Assembly: GCF_011045125.1 (NCBI RefSeq)
Contig: NZ_JAAKZF010000003.1
Location: 1 to 64,000, forward strand
Direction: 5' to 3'
Length of the DNA stretch: 64,000 bases
Source of the DNA: Allomesorhizobium camelthorni
GTDB lineage: Bacteria > Pseudomonadota > Alphaproteobacteria > Rhizobiales > Rhizobiaceae
The translations under genes were made by a program, and so were the position numbers. This document shows positions 26,277 to 35,167 of the stretch, piece by piece (position 1 is the stretch's first letter; the number at the start of each line of letters is the position of its first letter). The notes under the pieces were generated by a model that did no database searches, was not told the DNA's origin, and was given only the letters and a program-made list of their open reading frames with translations.

Positions 26277-27100
26277 CGTCGCCGAGCCAGGACGGCCGGA
26301 TCACTACGGCGGGCACGGCGCTGCCCCTCCGCTCGGGCCGCCGCGCGATCGCGGTGCCGGCGCTCACGACCGCGGCCTCCCTGCTTGGCCTGCTTCTCCT
26401 GTGGAGCTTCGCGGCCGGGGCTTGGCCGAGCCGCGCCTTTCCGCCGCCGGACCAGGTCTGGCGGGTACTCTTGAACGACACCGCGACCGGCGAACTGCCT
26501 TATCATCTCGGCGTGACCCTCGGCCGGGTCGCGGCGGCGTTCATTGTTGCGATGGTCGTCGGTTCGGTCATCGGCGTTCTCCTCGGCATCCATCGCCGCG
26601 CGGATCAGTTCTTCAATCCCTGGGTCGTCCTGTTCCTCAACATTCCCGCGCTAGTCATCATCGTGCTCGCCTATGTCTGGTTCGGCCTGAACGAGGCGGC
26701 GGCGATCGGCGCGGTGGCGGTGAACAAGATCCCGAACGTCGTCGTGACCATGCGCGAAGGCGCAAGGGCGCTCGATCCGCGCTATGCGGAGATGGCCGCC
26801 GTCTATCGCTTCGGTCCCCTTGACCGGCTGCGGCACATCCTGCTGCCTCAGCTTCAGCCTTATCTCGCCGCCGCTTCGCGCTCCGGCATCGCCCTCATCT
26901 GGAAGATCGTACTGGTCGTCGAGCTGCTCGGCCGCTCGAACGGTGTCGGCTTCCAGATCTACCTTCATTTCCAGCTCTTCGACGTCGCCGCCATCCTCGC
27001 CTACACGCTGGCATTCGTGGCCGTCATGCTCCTCATCGAACTCCTTCTGGTGCAGCCCGTTGAACGACATGCAACCCGTTGGCGTCGCCGCCCCGCTTAG
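26273..27100 (+). CDS. ABC transporter permease, SsuC/TauC type
   Basis: A 275-residue membrane protein with about six transmembrane segments and the binding-protein-dependent permease motif (EAAAIGAVAVNKIPNVVVTM...). The EAA loop analogue lies at MAAVYRFGPLDRLRHILLP. The start ATG at 26273 overlaps the substrate-binding protein stop by 4 bp; a longer frame from 26060 runs through the preceding gene. It forms the membrane channel of the NMT1-type importer. Confidence 0.88.
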   Translation: MTSPSQDGRITTAGTALPLRSGRRAIAVPALTTAASLLGLLLLWSFAAGAWPSRAFPPPDQVWRVLLNDTATGELPYHLGVTLGRVAAAFIVAMVVGSVIGVLLGIHRRADQFFNPWVVLFLNIPALVIIVLAYVWFGLNEAAAIGAVAVNKIPNVVVTMREGARALDPRYAEMAAVYRFGPLDRLRHILLPQLQPYLAAASRSGIALIWKIVLVVELLGRSNGVGFQIYLHFQLFDVAAILAYTLAFVAVMLLIELLLVQPVERHATRWRRRPA

Positions 27101-27809
27101 GGTCGACATCGCCGAAAAGACCTTCAGGTCCGCGGAGGGCGTCCCGGTAACGGCGCTGCACGACCTTTCCTTCGAGGTCAGGCAAGGCGAGTTCGCCAGC
27201 CTGCTCGGGCCGTCGGGCTGCGGCAAGACCACGACGCTGCGCATCCTGCTCGGCCTCGACACGGAATTTTCCGGTTCCTTCCAGTTGCCGCAGGGCGGTT
27301 CGAACCGCATCGGCGCGGTGTTCCAGGAGCCGACCCTGCTACCATGGCGGACGGTCGAGCAGAACGTCCGGCTTGCCCTGCCCAAGGCTATGAGAAACGC
27401 CGATCTCGACCGGCTGTTCGACAGTCTCGGCCTTGCTGGCATGCGCTCGCTGTTTCCTTCGGAACTGTCGCTCGGACTGGCGCGCAGGGCGGCGCTCGCC
27501 AGGGCTTTCGCCACCGAGCCGGCGGTCCTGTTTCTCGATGAGCCATTCGTCTCGCTCGACGAGCCAACCGCCGAGCGGCTCCGGCACCTGCTGCTCAGCG
27601 TCTGGTCGGCGCGGCCGACGACCGCTCTGATGGTGACGCATAATCTGCGCGAGGCGCTGATGCTCTCGGACCGAATCGTGGTGTTGTCGCCCCGGCCGGC
27701 GCATGTGACCGGCTATTTCGACGTCCGGCTGCCGCGGCACAATCGCAGTCCGCAGGTGATGAGTGACCTGCTGCGCTCGTTCCATCAGAAATTTCCCGGC
27801 GCGGTGTGA
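27069..27809 (+). CDS. ABC transporter ATP-binding protein with atypical signature motif
   Basis: A 246-residue SsuB/TauB-like ATPase. Walker A GPSGCGKTT and Walker B AVLFLDEPF are intact, with Q-loop VFQEPTLLPWR and switch MVTHN. The signature is ELSLGLARRAALARAF instead of the usual LSGGQ. The ATG at 27069 lies inside the permease end (32-bp overlap). The longer frame from 26784 is rejected. It powers the NMT1-type importer upstream. Confidence 0.87.
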   Translation: MQPVGVAAPLRVDIAEKTFRSAEGVPVTALHDLSFEVRQGEFASLLGPSGCGKTTTLRILLGLDTEFSGSFQLPQGGSNRIGAVFQEPTLLPWRTVEQNVRLALPKAMRNADLDRLFDSLGLAGMRSLFPSELSLGLARRAALARAFATEPAVLFLDEPFVSLDEPTAERLRHLLLSVWSARPTTALMVTHNLREALMLSDRIVVLSPRPAHVTGYFDVRLPRHNRSPQVMSDLLRSFHQKFPGAV

Positions 27810-27822
27810 GGCGGAGCGAACC

Positions 27823-28788
27823 ATGCGGACCGATCTTTTCCGTCGCAGGCTTGTCACCGGGTTCGCCTGCATCGGCGCCGGAGCGGCCATGCCGTGCTGT
27901 CTTCCGCATCAAGCTCTGGCCGCCAACCATCAGAATTTCGCGTTGAGCGAAATCGCCGACGGCGTCTTCGCCTTCCGGGGCAAGAACGAGTTGATGACCC
28001 CCGGAAACGAAGGCGCGATCTGCAATCTCGGGCTGGTGGTCGGCGACGAGGCTGCCGCGGTGATCGACAGCGGCGGCAGTCTCGTCCAGGCGCGGGCCTT
28101 CATCGCTGCGATCAGTGAGGTGACCCCAAAACCGGTCCGCTTCCTGATCAACACCCACATGCATCCCGATCACATCTTCGGCAATGCGGCGTTCCGCGAC
28201 ATCGGGGCGACGGTGATTGGCCATAAGAACCTGCCTCGCGCGCTCGAAGCCCGCGGCGCATTCTATCTGCGGAACTACCGCAGCCAGCTAGGCGAGGCGC
28301 TGATGGAAGGCATCGAGATCGTGCCGCCGGCGCAGCTCGTAGCCGACCGCGCCGAATTCGATCTGGGCGGACGCGTGCTCCACCTGCGGGCGTGGAAGGC
28401 GGCCCATACCGACAACGACCTGACCGTCTACGATGCCGCGACCGGTACGCTGTTTACCGGCGACCTTGTGTTCATGGAGCATCTGCCGACGCTGGATGGC
28501 TCGCTGCTCGGCTGGATCCGCCAGATGGATGCCCTAGCGGCGATCGACGCTCAGCGTGTTGTGCCGGGCCACGGGCCCATAGCGGCTGACTGGCCGGAGG
28601 CGCTGGAAGCGCAGCGACGCTATTTCGAGGTACTTGCCGGCGACATCCGGCAGGCAATCACGGAGGGCCGACCGCTCGCCGAAACCGTCAAGACCGCCGG
28701 CCGCAGCGAAGCGTCCAATTGGGCGCTGTTCGACGAATATAACGAGCGCAACGCGACCGCCGCCTATGCCGAGCTGGAATGGGAATAG
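27823..28788 (+). CDS. Quinoprotein relay system zinc metallohydrolase (MBL fold)
   Basis: A 321-residue metallo-beta-lactamase-fold protein with a signal sequence (FRRRLVTGFACIGAGAAM, cleavage near ALAA, residue 34). The zinc motif HMHPDH provides His112, His114, Asp116 and His117; further ligands lie in AAHTDND and VVPGHGP. It belongs to the SoxH-related metallohydrolase families found with quinoprotein dehydrogenases and a SoxYZ-like carrier, which is the next gene. Periplasmic thioester or persulfide hydrolysis on the carrier is a guess from SoxH/SoxB analogy. The ATG is at 27823. Confidence 0.85.
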   Translation: MRTDLFRRRLVTGFACIGAGAAMPCCLPHQALAANHQNFALSEIADGVFAFRGKNELMTPGNEGAICNLGLVVGDEAAAVIDSGGSLVQARAFIAAISEVTPKPVRFLINTHMHPDHIFGNAAFRDIGATVIGHKNLPRALEARGAFYLRNYRSQLGEALMEGIEIVPPAQLVADRAEFDLGGRVLHLRAWKAAHTDNDLTVYDAATGTLFTGDLVFMEHLPTLDGSLLGWIRQMDALAAIDAQRVVPGHGPIAADWPEALEAQRRYFEVLAGDIRQAITEGRPLAETVKTAGRSEASNWALFDEYNERNATAAYAELEWE

Positions 28789-28888
28789 CCGCGTTCGCGC
28801 TGCTGCGGGCGGTTTGCCAAGGCATCGGCGAAGGATTATCATGCCGGCCTGCCTGGGCACCACCTTTCGAACCGGTGGAGGCACCGAA

Positions 28889-29749
28889 ATGCAAGTCAGC
28901 GCGTCCTGGAACCGGCGGCTCGCCATAGTCGCCGCGGCCTATCTTGTCGTCATGGCCGGTTCGCTCGCGGACCTCTCTGGGCCGGCGGCGGCGCAGCAGT
29001 CCCCCACCTCCTCTGAACGGATCTGGACGAGCCTGAAGGGCGATGTGTTCGGCGACCGGCCGATCCTTGCCGATACCGGCCTCGTTCGCATTGAGGCGCC
29101 GAAACGCGCGCAGGACGCGGCGGTGGTGCCGGTCGACGTCTATATCGATCCCGCCAAGGCGCCTGACGGCGTCAAGTCGGTGACCATGATCATCGACGTG
29201 AACCCGTCGCCGGTGGCGGCGACTTTCCAGATCGGCAAGGAGGCCGGTGTCACGCATCTGTCGACCCGCGTCCGCGTCGACGACTACTCCTATCTGCGGG
29301 CTATAGCCGAAACCCAAGGCGGCGAACTCCACATGTCGCAGACCTTCGTCAAGGCTTCGGGCGGGTGCTCGGCGCCGGCGGTCAAGAACACCGACGAGGC
29401 GCTGGCCTCGATGGGGCGGATGAAGCTGCGCCAGTTTGCGCCGGCGGCGGGCGAGACCGCTGGCAACGCGCCGGAATTGCAGCTGATGATCCGGCATCCC
29501 AACAATTCAGGCCTGCAGCGCGATCCGCTGACCCAATATTTCATTCCGGCGCATTTCATCCAGAATTTCTCGATCTCTCAAGGCGACCGGCTGATCCTGG
29601 CCATGGAAGGCGGAATATCGATTTCGGAAGATCCCAATTTCCGATTCGATTTTGCGCCGGGCGCCGGCAGCGAGATCAGGGTCGAAGCGACAGACACGGA
29701 GGGCAAGGTCTTCAGAGACCAGTGGCCGCTCGAGGCGGCCGGGCTCTGA
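28889..29749 (+). CDS. Quinoprotein dehydrogenase-associated SoxYZ-like carrier protein
   Basis: A 286-residue exported protein fusing a SoxY-like domain (about 45-165) to a SoxZ-like domain (about 195-284). The carrier cysteine is Cys160 in KASGGCSAP, equivalent to the SoxY GGCGG cysteine but placed internally between the domains. The SoxZ part keeps MIRHPNNSGLQRD and YFIPAHFIQNF. The start is ATG at 28889 with GGAGG (28876-28880). This family travels with the zinc metallohydrolase upstream and PQQ-alcohol dehydrogenases; its cargo is unknown. Confidence 0.87.
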   Translation: MQVSASWNRRLAIVAAAYLVVMAGSLADLSGPAAAQQSPTSSERIWTSLKGDVFGDRPILADTGLVRIEAPKRAQDAAVVPVDVYIDPAKAPDGVKSVTMIIDVNPSPVAATFQIGKEAGVTHLSTRVRVDDYSYLRAIAETQGGELHMSQTFVKASGGCSAPAVKNTDEALASMGRMKLRQFAPAAGETAGNAPELQLMIRHPNNSGLQRDPLTQYFIPAHFIQNFSISQGDRLILAMEGGISISEDPNFRFDFAPGAGSEIRVEATDTEGKVFRDQWPLEAAGL

Positions 29750-29773
29750 CGATCCGCCGCCGGTCGCTCTGGT

Positions 29774-30127
29774 CTAGAAGCAGCGGATATCCGCTTCCGC
29801 CTGCGCACGCTTCAGCTCGGAGCCGGCGGTCTTCGCCGGCGCGCTTTCGCGGAACAGTCCGCTCGCCTCGCCGGTCGTCTGCGCCATCTGCTTGAACGTC
29901 TCTGCCGCCTCGTAGCGCTCGTAGGGGATAATCGAGGCGATAACGTCGATCGAGCACGAGCAGCGCTCCAGCGCCTGGCGCGTCTGGCCGTTCGATTTCA
30001 TGCAGCCCAAAACATAGTCGGCAAGCGCCGTCGTGGGGTAATCCCCCGCCGCTATCGAGGGACCGGCGCAAGTCAGCATCGAAGCCAAACAGAGCGGAAA
30101 AGTGAAAAACCGGGTCCGCTTTTTCAT
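29774..30127 (-). CDS. Small Cys-rich secreted protein of the methanol cluster
   Basis: A 117-residue protein with a signal peptide (KKRTRFFTFPLCLASMLTCA, cleavage near SIAA). The mature part reads DYPTTALADYVLGCMKSNGQ, then ERCSCSIDVIASIIPYERYE, and ends ADIRCF: a CM...CSC...C pattern suggesting disulfides. The start is ATG at 30127, with GGAGGA 8 bp upstream; an in-frame start at 30172 is less likely. It is convergent with the SoxYZ-like gene and divergent from xoxF. I do not recognise a characterised family; similar proteins may occur near quinoprotein genes. Confidence 0.65.
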   Translation of the reverse strand: MKKRTRFFTFPLCLASMLTCAGPSIAAGDYPTTALADYVLGCMKSNGQTRQALERCSCSIDVIASIIPYERYEAAETFKQMAQTTGEASGLFRESAPAKTAGSELKRAQAEADIRCF

Positions 30128-30813
30128 GCCGCGAATCCTCCATGGTTGGAGCCCGCACTCGCGCGGGATCAAATTAGTAACAGTTGGCGACGTTCAGGAA
30201 AGTCAGTCAAGCCATCATGTAGGACTAAAGGCGAATCCTGGGTGGCCGAAAATGTCGTCTCGGAACGATTTTGCAACGCACGCGCCGGCTTCGATCCGCC
30301 CCGTCGCGCCCGCTCGGCTAAAGTGAGTCCATGTCGCTTTTAAATAAGATGCTTCCGGAAAATCGCCTCATTTTTTTTAGTAAATATCTGCTTAGTATGC
30401 GCAGATATCATTTGGGAGCCGCTCTCCTTAACTCTACCTGAAAAGTTAAAATTAATGAAACAACGTAAAGTATAAGCTACAAGCGATACCAGAAACTTGT
30501 GTACAATCCCGGCATGACGCAGCGCAGCATAAGTCATATTGCGGTGCAAAAACATTTCCTCAGGTTTTTCGCTTGCCTGCCGCTTTGTTATGACATAGCC
30601 TTTCCCTGTTTCCGGCTTCAAGGGCGTCACCGTCATAGGGAGCGGCGACCGTCTTTCGTAGGCCAAGTGAGGTGGGCAGTAAAGGTGCCCTCTGCTCATC
30701 TGGCTTAGGTCGTGACACGCTGCCGGAAATACTTCCCACCACATGAATCGCTTGGGCAAGCCCTTGTGGGCTCAACGGTCGATTCCTGATTGTGACCCTC
30801 GGGAGGATATCAA
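30128..30813. promoter_or_regulatory. 686-bp divergent upstream region of xoxF
   Basis: No credible gene. The segment 30340-30500 is strongly AT-rich, in contrast to the GC-rich surroundings, and holds an 8-bp inverted repeat ATATCTGC/GCAGATAT (30384-30391 and 30401-30408). The xoxF Shine-Dalgarno GGGAGGAT lies at 30801-30808. Short frames on both strands here lack coding character. It probably contains the divergent promoters for the Cys-rich protein and xoxF, the latter with a long leader. Confidence 0.55.
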
Positions 30814-32712
30814 ATGCGTGTATTCAGGAAAGCAATCTGTATACCATTTGCTGCGACGTTACTGTGCGCCTCGGCAATTGGAGTTTCGGCCAATGAAGAG
30901 TTGATGAATCTATCGGCGGATGCCAAGAACTGGGCGATGCCGACGGGTGACTATGCCAACACCCGGTATTCGAAACTGAACCAGATCAACAAGGACAATG
31001 TGAAGGACCTGCAGGTCAAGTGGACGATGTCCACCGGCGTGCTGCGCGGCCACGAAGGCGGCCCTCTGGTGATAGGCGACGTGATGTATATTCACACGCC
31101 GTTCCCGAATATAGTCTACGCTCTCGACCTCAAGAATGACGGCAAGATCCTGTGGAAATACGAACCCAAGCAGGATCCAAGCGTCATTGCGATCATGTGC
31201 TGCGATACTGTCAATCGCGGCGTGGCCTATGGCGACGGCAAGATCATCCTTGCCCAGGCCGACACGACTGTCACGGCTCTTGACGCCAAGACAGGCGAGG
31301 TCGCCTGGCAGGCCAAGAATGGCCAAGCCACCGACGGCAGCATCGCAGAGTCCAGCACATCCGCACCCATGGTCGTCAAGGACAAGGTGATCATCGGCAT
31401 CTCTGGCGCCGAGTATGGTGTGCGCGGTCACATCTCGGCCTACAATCTGAGTGACGGGACGCTTGCCTGGCGAGCCTATTCGACGGGACCCGATTCAGAA
31501 ACCCTGATCGATCCCGAGAAGACAACCCATCTCGGGAAACCAGTCGGCCCGGATTCGGGCACGAACACCTGGGAAGGTGAACAGTGGAAGACCGGTGGCG
31601 GCACGACTTGGGGCTGGTATGCCTACGATCCCGAGTTGAACCTGATCTACTACGGCACCGGCAATCCATCGACCTGGAACCCGGTGCAGAGGCCGGGCGA
31701 CAATCGCTGGTCGATGACCATCATGGCTCGCGATGCGGATACCGGCATGGCCAAGTGGCTCTACCAGATGACCCCGCATGACGAGTGGGATTATGACGGC
31801 GTCAACGAGATGATCCTCGTCGACGACATGGACATCGACGGCCAGCAGCGCGATGTGCTGGTTCACTTCGACCGCAACGGCTTTGCCTACACCATGGACC
31901 GTGCGAACGGCGAGCTTCTCGTCGCCAAGAAATACGATCCGACGGTGAACTGGGCTACGGAAGTCGTGATGGATCCGGCGAGCGACCAGTATGGCCGTCC
32001 GCAGGTTGTTGCCGAGTACTCTACGCAACAGAACGGCGAGGACACCAACACCACAGGCGTCTGCCCGGCCGCGCTCGGAACGAAAGACCAGCAGCCGGCG
32101 ACCTATTCGCCGAAGACCGGTCTTTTCTACGTGCCGACAAACCATGTCTGCATGGACTATGAGCCTTACAAGGTCAGCTACACCGCCGGACAAGCCTATG
32201 TGGGCGCAACGGTGGCCATGTACCCGACTCCGAACAGCCATGGCGGCATGGGCAACTTCATAGCCTGGGACGCCGCCAAGGGTGAGATCGTCTGGTCCAA
32301 GCCCGAGCAGTTCTCGGTGTGGTCCGGCGCGCTTGCCACAGAAGGCGATGTCGTCTTCTACGGCACGCTGGAAGGCTACATCAAGGCGGTCGATAACGAA
32401 GGCAACGAACTCTACAAGTTCAAGACGCCGTCCGGCATCATCGGCAACATCAACACCTTCGAACATGACGGCAAGCAGTACATCGCAGTCCTGTCCGGTG
32501 TGGGCGGTTGGGCTGGCATCGGCCTCGCAGGTGGTCTTCTGGGAGCCGAAGGCGCCGCAGCCTGGCAGCAGGCGGTGGCGGGCGAGAACGCTCCGACCGA
32601 GGAAGAAAAGTCGATCTCGACGGCTGGTCTTGGCGCCGTCGGCGGCTATGCAGCACTTGCCGACTACACGACGCTGGGCGGTCAGCTCACCGTCTTCGGC
32701 CTCCCGGATTGA
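30814..32712 (+). CDS. xoxF: Lanthanide-dependent PQQ methanol dehydrogenase XoxF
   Basis: A 632-residue eight-bladed propeller quinoprotein with a signal peptide (cleavage near VSA, residue 26). The adjacent-cysteine disulfide is Cys129-Cys130, metal ligands are Glu200 and Asn284, the catalytic base is Asp326 in [11 protein letters not shown], and the lanthanide-specific extra ligand is Asp328. Calcium-type MxaF enzymes have alanine at the last position. It oxidises methanol to formaldehyde or formate in the periplasm and passes electrons to XoxG. It is first in the run xoxF-xoxG-xoxJ. No mxa cluster is present in the window. Confidence 0.96.
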   Translation: MRVFRKAICIPFAATLLCASAIGVSANEELMNLSADAKNWAMPTGDYANTRYSKLNQINKDNVKDLQVKWTMSTGVLRGHEGGPLVIGDVMYIHTPFPNIVYALDLKNDGKILWKYEPKQDPSVIAIMCCDTVNRGVAYGDGKIILAQADTTVTALDAKTGEVAWQAKNGQATDGSIAESSTSAPMVVKDKVIIGISGAEYGVRGHISAYNLSDGTLAWRAYSTGPDSETLIDPEKTTHLGKPVGPDSGTNTWEGEQWKTGGGTTWGWYAYDPELNLIYYGTGNPSTWNPVQRPGDNRWSMTIMARDADTGMAKWLYQMTPHDEWDYDGVNEMILVDDMDIDGQQRDVLVHFDRNGFAYTMDRANGELLVAKKYDPTVNWATEVVMDPASDQYGRPQVVAEYSTQQNGEDTNTTGVCPAALGTKDQQPATYSPKTGLFYVPTNHVCMDYEPYKVSYTAGQAYVGATVAMYPTPNSHGGMGNFIAWDAAKGEIVWSKPEQFSVWSGALATEGDVVFYGTLEGYIKAVDNEGNELYKFKTPSGIIGNINTFEHDGKQYIAVLSGVGGWAGIGLAGGLLGAEGAAAWQQAVAGENAPTEEEKSISTAGLGAVGGYAALADYTTLGGQLTVFGLPD

Positions 32713-32767
32713 TATTCGGGAATATGGCGCGGCCCAGGCCATGCAATAGGCCTGTGACCTGAGAAAC

Positions 32768-32803
32768 GAGAGCCCGGATCCCCGGTGATGCCGCCGGGCT
32801 CTC
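32768..32803 (+). terminator. Hairpin between xoxF and xoxG
   Basis: Perfect 10-bp stem GAGAGCCCGG (32768-32777) / CCGGGCTCTC (32794-32803) followed by GATTTCG. It lies in the 178-bp gap after xoxF. A partial terminator here would make xoxF transcripts exceed xoxG and xoxJ, as expected for an abundant enzyme. Confidence 0.65.
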
Positions 32804-32890
32804 GATTTCGCCACGCAACCACAACACACCTGTCAACGCCGCATAGCGACAGCAAAGCTGTGTCCGTGGCGAAATATGGAAGAGGTTTGA

Positions 32891-33409
32891 ATGTCCGTTC
32901 GTAAAGTAGTTTCGGTTCTTGCTCTGCTTCTGCCGCTGGCAGGTTTTGCACAGGCGGCAGACGATAAGCAGAAGGCCGCGGCAGCCACGGATGAAAACGG
33001 CAAATATTATGATGCCGAAGGAAATCCCACGTTCAAGATCGAAGAAGACGGCACGGTCGACTGGTACACGTTCAGCGGCTATCGGCGCTATCATTCCGAC
33101 TGCCATGTCTGCCACGGGCCATATGGCGTCGGCTCCAGCTACGCCCCTGCCCTGTCCGAGACGATGAAGAACATCGACTACGGAACCTTCCTGTCGATCG
33201 TAGCCGAGGGGCGCAAAAATCTCGGCGCGGGCAAAGAAAACGTCATGCCGGCGTTCGGCGACAACAAGAACGTCTATTGCTACATGGACGACCTCTACGT
33301 CTACCTGCGCGCACGCGCCGTCGGCGCGGCGCCTCGTGGCCGCCCGCCAAAGAAGGCGGAAAAGCCGCAGGCTGCCAAGGACGAAGAAGCGTCCTGCATG
33401 GGAGGATGA
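32891..33409 (+). CDS. xoxG: XoxF-associated cytochrome c, XoxG
   Basis: A 172-residue monohaem cytochrome c with signal peptide (cleavage near AQA, residue 22) and haem motif CHVCH (Cys71, Cys74, His75); the likely methionine ligand is in ENVMPAFGDN. Two further cysteines, in NVYCYMDD and in the C-terminal SCMGG, mark the four-cysteine methanol-metabolism cytochrome family. It accepts electrons from XoxF in the periplasm. A paralogue is encoded at 2169. The stop overlaps an ATG of the next frame. Confidence 0.94.
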   Translation: MSVRKVVSVLALLLPLAGFAQAADDKQKAAAATDENGKYYDAEGNPTFKIEEDGTVDWYTFSGYRRYHSDCHVCHGPYGVGSSYAPALSETMKNIDYGTFLSIVAEGRKNLGAGKENVMPAFGDNKNVYCYMDDLYVYLRARAVGAAPRGRPPKKAEKPQAAKDEEASCMGG

Positions 33410-33411
33410 CC

Positions 33412-34269
33412 ATGAGCCGCCGCCGTAAGCTGCGCCTGTTCCTGTTTGCTGCCGCGGCTGCTGCTCTTGCCCCCGTTACGGCGCTGGCCCAAGGCGCCGG
33501 TCTGGGGGCGGCAGGCGAACTGGTGGATCCCGAAGTGCTGCGCGTCTGCGCCGATCCCTCGAACATGCCCTTCACAGACGAAAGCGGCGAGGGTTTCGAG
33601 AACAAACTGGCCGAGCTAGTTGCCGAGAAGACCGGCCGGAAATCCGTCGCATACACCTGGTTTCCAATGGTTATGGGCTTCGTCCGTAACACGCTGAGGG
33701 CCAATCGCTGCGATATTATCATGGGCTACGCCCAAGGCGACGAACTGGTTCAGAACACCAACGCCTATTATCGTTCGACGTATGCGTTGGTCTTTAAGAA
33801 GGACAGCGGTCTCGCCGGCGTCGAAACCATTGAGGATCCAAAACTGGCCGGCAAGAAAATCGGCGTTGTCGCGGGAACGCCCCCCACCGCAAACATGGCG
33901 GCGATCAAGCTCATGCGTACGGCCAAGATCTATCCGCTTATGGTGGACACGCGCCTGATGCCGTCAGTGGCCGAAATCATGATCAAGGATATGCTTGCAG
34001 GCGCGATCGATGCCGCAATCGTATGGGGCCCCATGGCGGGTTACTACGCCAAAAATTCACGAACCGATCTCGTTCTCGTTCCTTTGGTCAAGGAAAAGTC
34101 CGGCTCGCGTATGATTTACCGCATCACCATGGGCGTGCGCCCGTCGGACCAGGAGTGGAAGCGGACGCTCAACAAGGTCATCAGGGAAAACCAGGCGGCG
34201 ATCAATCAGATCCTGCTGGATTACAATGTGCCTCTGCTTGACGAGCACGACCAGCCGATCACGCAGTAG
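33412..34269 (+). CDS. xoxJ: XoxJ, periplasmic binding protein-like partner of XoxF
   Basis: A 285-residue protein with signal sequence (RRRKLRLFLFAAAAAALAPV) and an MxaJ/XoxJ-type binding-protein fold: LRVCADPSNMPFTDESGEGF, GYAQGDELVQNT, VVAGTPPTANMAA. The family is thought to help activate or mature XoxF rather than transport a solute. The ATG at 33412 has GGGAGG 6 bp upstream; an ATG at 33406 overlapping the xoxG stop is the alternative. It completes the xoxFGJ set. Confidence 0.93.
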   Translation: MSRRRKLRLFLFAAAAAALAPVTALAQGAGLGAAGELVDPEVLRVCADPSNMPFTDESGEGFENKLAELVAEKTGRKSVAYTWFPMVMGFVRNTLRANRCDIIMGYAQGDELVQNTNAYYRSTYALVFKKDSGLAGVETIEDPKLAGKKIGVVAGTPPTANMAAIKLMRTAKIYPLMVDTRLMPSVAEIMIKDMLAGAIDAAIVWGPMAGYYAKNSRTDLVLVPLVKEKSGSRMIYRITMGVRPSDQEWKRTLNKVIRENQAAINQILLDYNVPLLDEHDQPITQ

Positions 34270-34324
34270 AGGCGTTATGCAGGCCCGCCGAGCCGAAGTT
34301 GCAGCGGGCGATGAAGAGAAGGAG

Positions 34325-34882
34325 ATGAAGCCATCGTCGATATATTTGCTGCTCGCAGCGGGCGTTCTGGGCTTGGCAGGACCGGCTCTCGCAGGCGGCG
34401 TCGAGGAGCCTGCCGGCTACCGGATGGACGAATACCGGGCGCCGGTGCCGGATACGCTGCAGGGAGCGAAGGTGGTGTCGACGAGCGAAGCCGAGGCGCT
34501 GTGGCGGGAGAAGAAAGCGGTTTTCTTCGATGTGATGCCGCAGGCGCCGAAGCCGGCCAACCTGCCGGCGGGAACGATATGGAAGGAGAAGGTCAGAAAG
34601 GACATCCCAGGCAGCGTGTGGCTGGCCAATGTGGGCTACGGCGCGATTTCGGCCGAAACCGCCGAATATTTTCGCCAGGGCCTCGCAGCCAACACCGGTT
34701 CGGACAAGTCGCGGACGATCCTGTTTTACTGCATGACCGACTGCTGGATGTCCTGGAATGCCGCCAAACGGGCGCTCGAATGGGGATACGGTTCGGTTGT
34801 CTGGTACCCGCTCGGATCGGAGGGCTGGGAAAGCGCCAATCTGCCGCTGGAGGAAAATACGCCTTATGTTGTGAACGATTGA
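34325..34882 (+). CDS. PQQ-dependent catabolism-associated CXXCW-motif rhodanese-like protein
   Basis: A 185-residue exported protein: signal peptide (SSIYLLLAAGVLGLAGPALA) and a rhodanese-like domain (about 45-180) whose active-site segment reads FYCMTDCWMSWNAAKRA. The paired cysteines and tryptophan (CMTDCW) define the family that accompanies PQQ-alcohol dehydrogenases. A redox or sulfur-transfer role in the periplasm is plausible. The start is ATG at 34325 after AAGGAG (34319-34324, immediately adjacent). It sits between xoxJ and the pqq operon. Confidence 0.85.
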   Translation: MKPSSIYLLLAAGVLGLAGPALAGGVEEPAGYRMDEYRAPVPDTLQGAKVVSTSEAEALWREKKAVFFDVMPQAPKPANLPAGTIWKEKVRKDIPGSVWLANVGYGAISAETAEYFRQGLAANTGSDKSRTILFYCMTDCWMSWNAAKRALEWGYGSVVWYPLGSEGWESANLPLEENTPYVVND

Positions 34883-34957
34883 AGGACGACCGCATTGAGT
34901 GAGACCGAGTGCAATTTCTTCGTTGTTTTTGAATTTTCAGGACCAATCTTTTCATTA

Positions 34958-34980
34958 GTCCATTTTGAGACGTAATGGAC
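34958..34980. promoter_or_regulatory. Inverted repeat upstream of pqqA
   Basis: 7-bp arms GTCCATT (34958-34964) and AATGGAC (34974-34980) in an AT-rich stretch, 82 bp before the pqqA start. Candidate operator of the pqq operon. Confidence 0.4.
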
Positions 34981-35062
34981 GAGCCGCTGCATAACGGTGC
35001 CCAGCAGCGGTTGGATATCGACAGGATCGGTCCATTCGGGCCGGTGGAAAAGGAGGAACGGA

Positions 35063-35158
35063 ATGAAGAAGATCTGGACAAAGCCGACCATGTGCCAGGT
35101 TGCTGCTGGCTTTGAAATCTCGCGGTACCTGCCTGCTGAAATTACTCCCAAGAAGTAG
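35063..35158 (+). CDS. pqqA: PqqA, peptide precursor of PQQ
   Basis: A 31-residue peptide, MKKIWTKPTMCQVAAGFEIS then RYLPAEITPKK. The glutamate and tyrosine that become PQQ are Glu18 and Tyr22 in the conserved E-x3-Y (EISRY). GGAGGAACG at 35052-35060 is a good Shine-Dalgarno, and pqqB-pqqE follow. PqqE cross-links Glu18 and Tyr22 while PqqD holds the peptide. It is too short for usual gene-length limits and easily missed. Confidence 0.95.
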   Translation: MKKIWTKPTMCQVAAGFEISRYLPAEITPKK

Positions 35159-35167
35159 GCCGCGTCG

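Noticed and set aside
30340-30759. 139-codon minus-strand frame upstream of xoxF
   Set aside because: Crosses the AT-rich regulatory region, lacks motifs and a ribosome-binding site.
31495-32829. 444-codon minus-strand open frame
   Set aside because: Shadow of xoxF; no recognisable domain.
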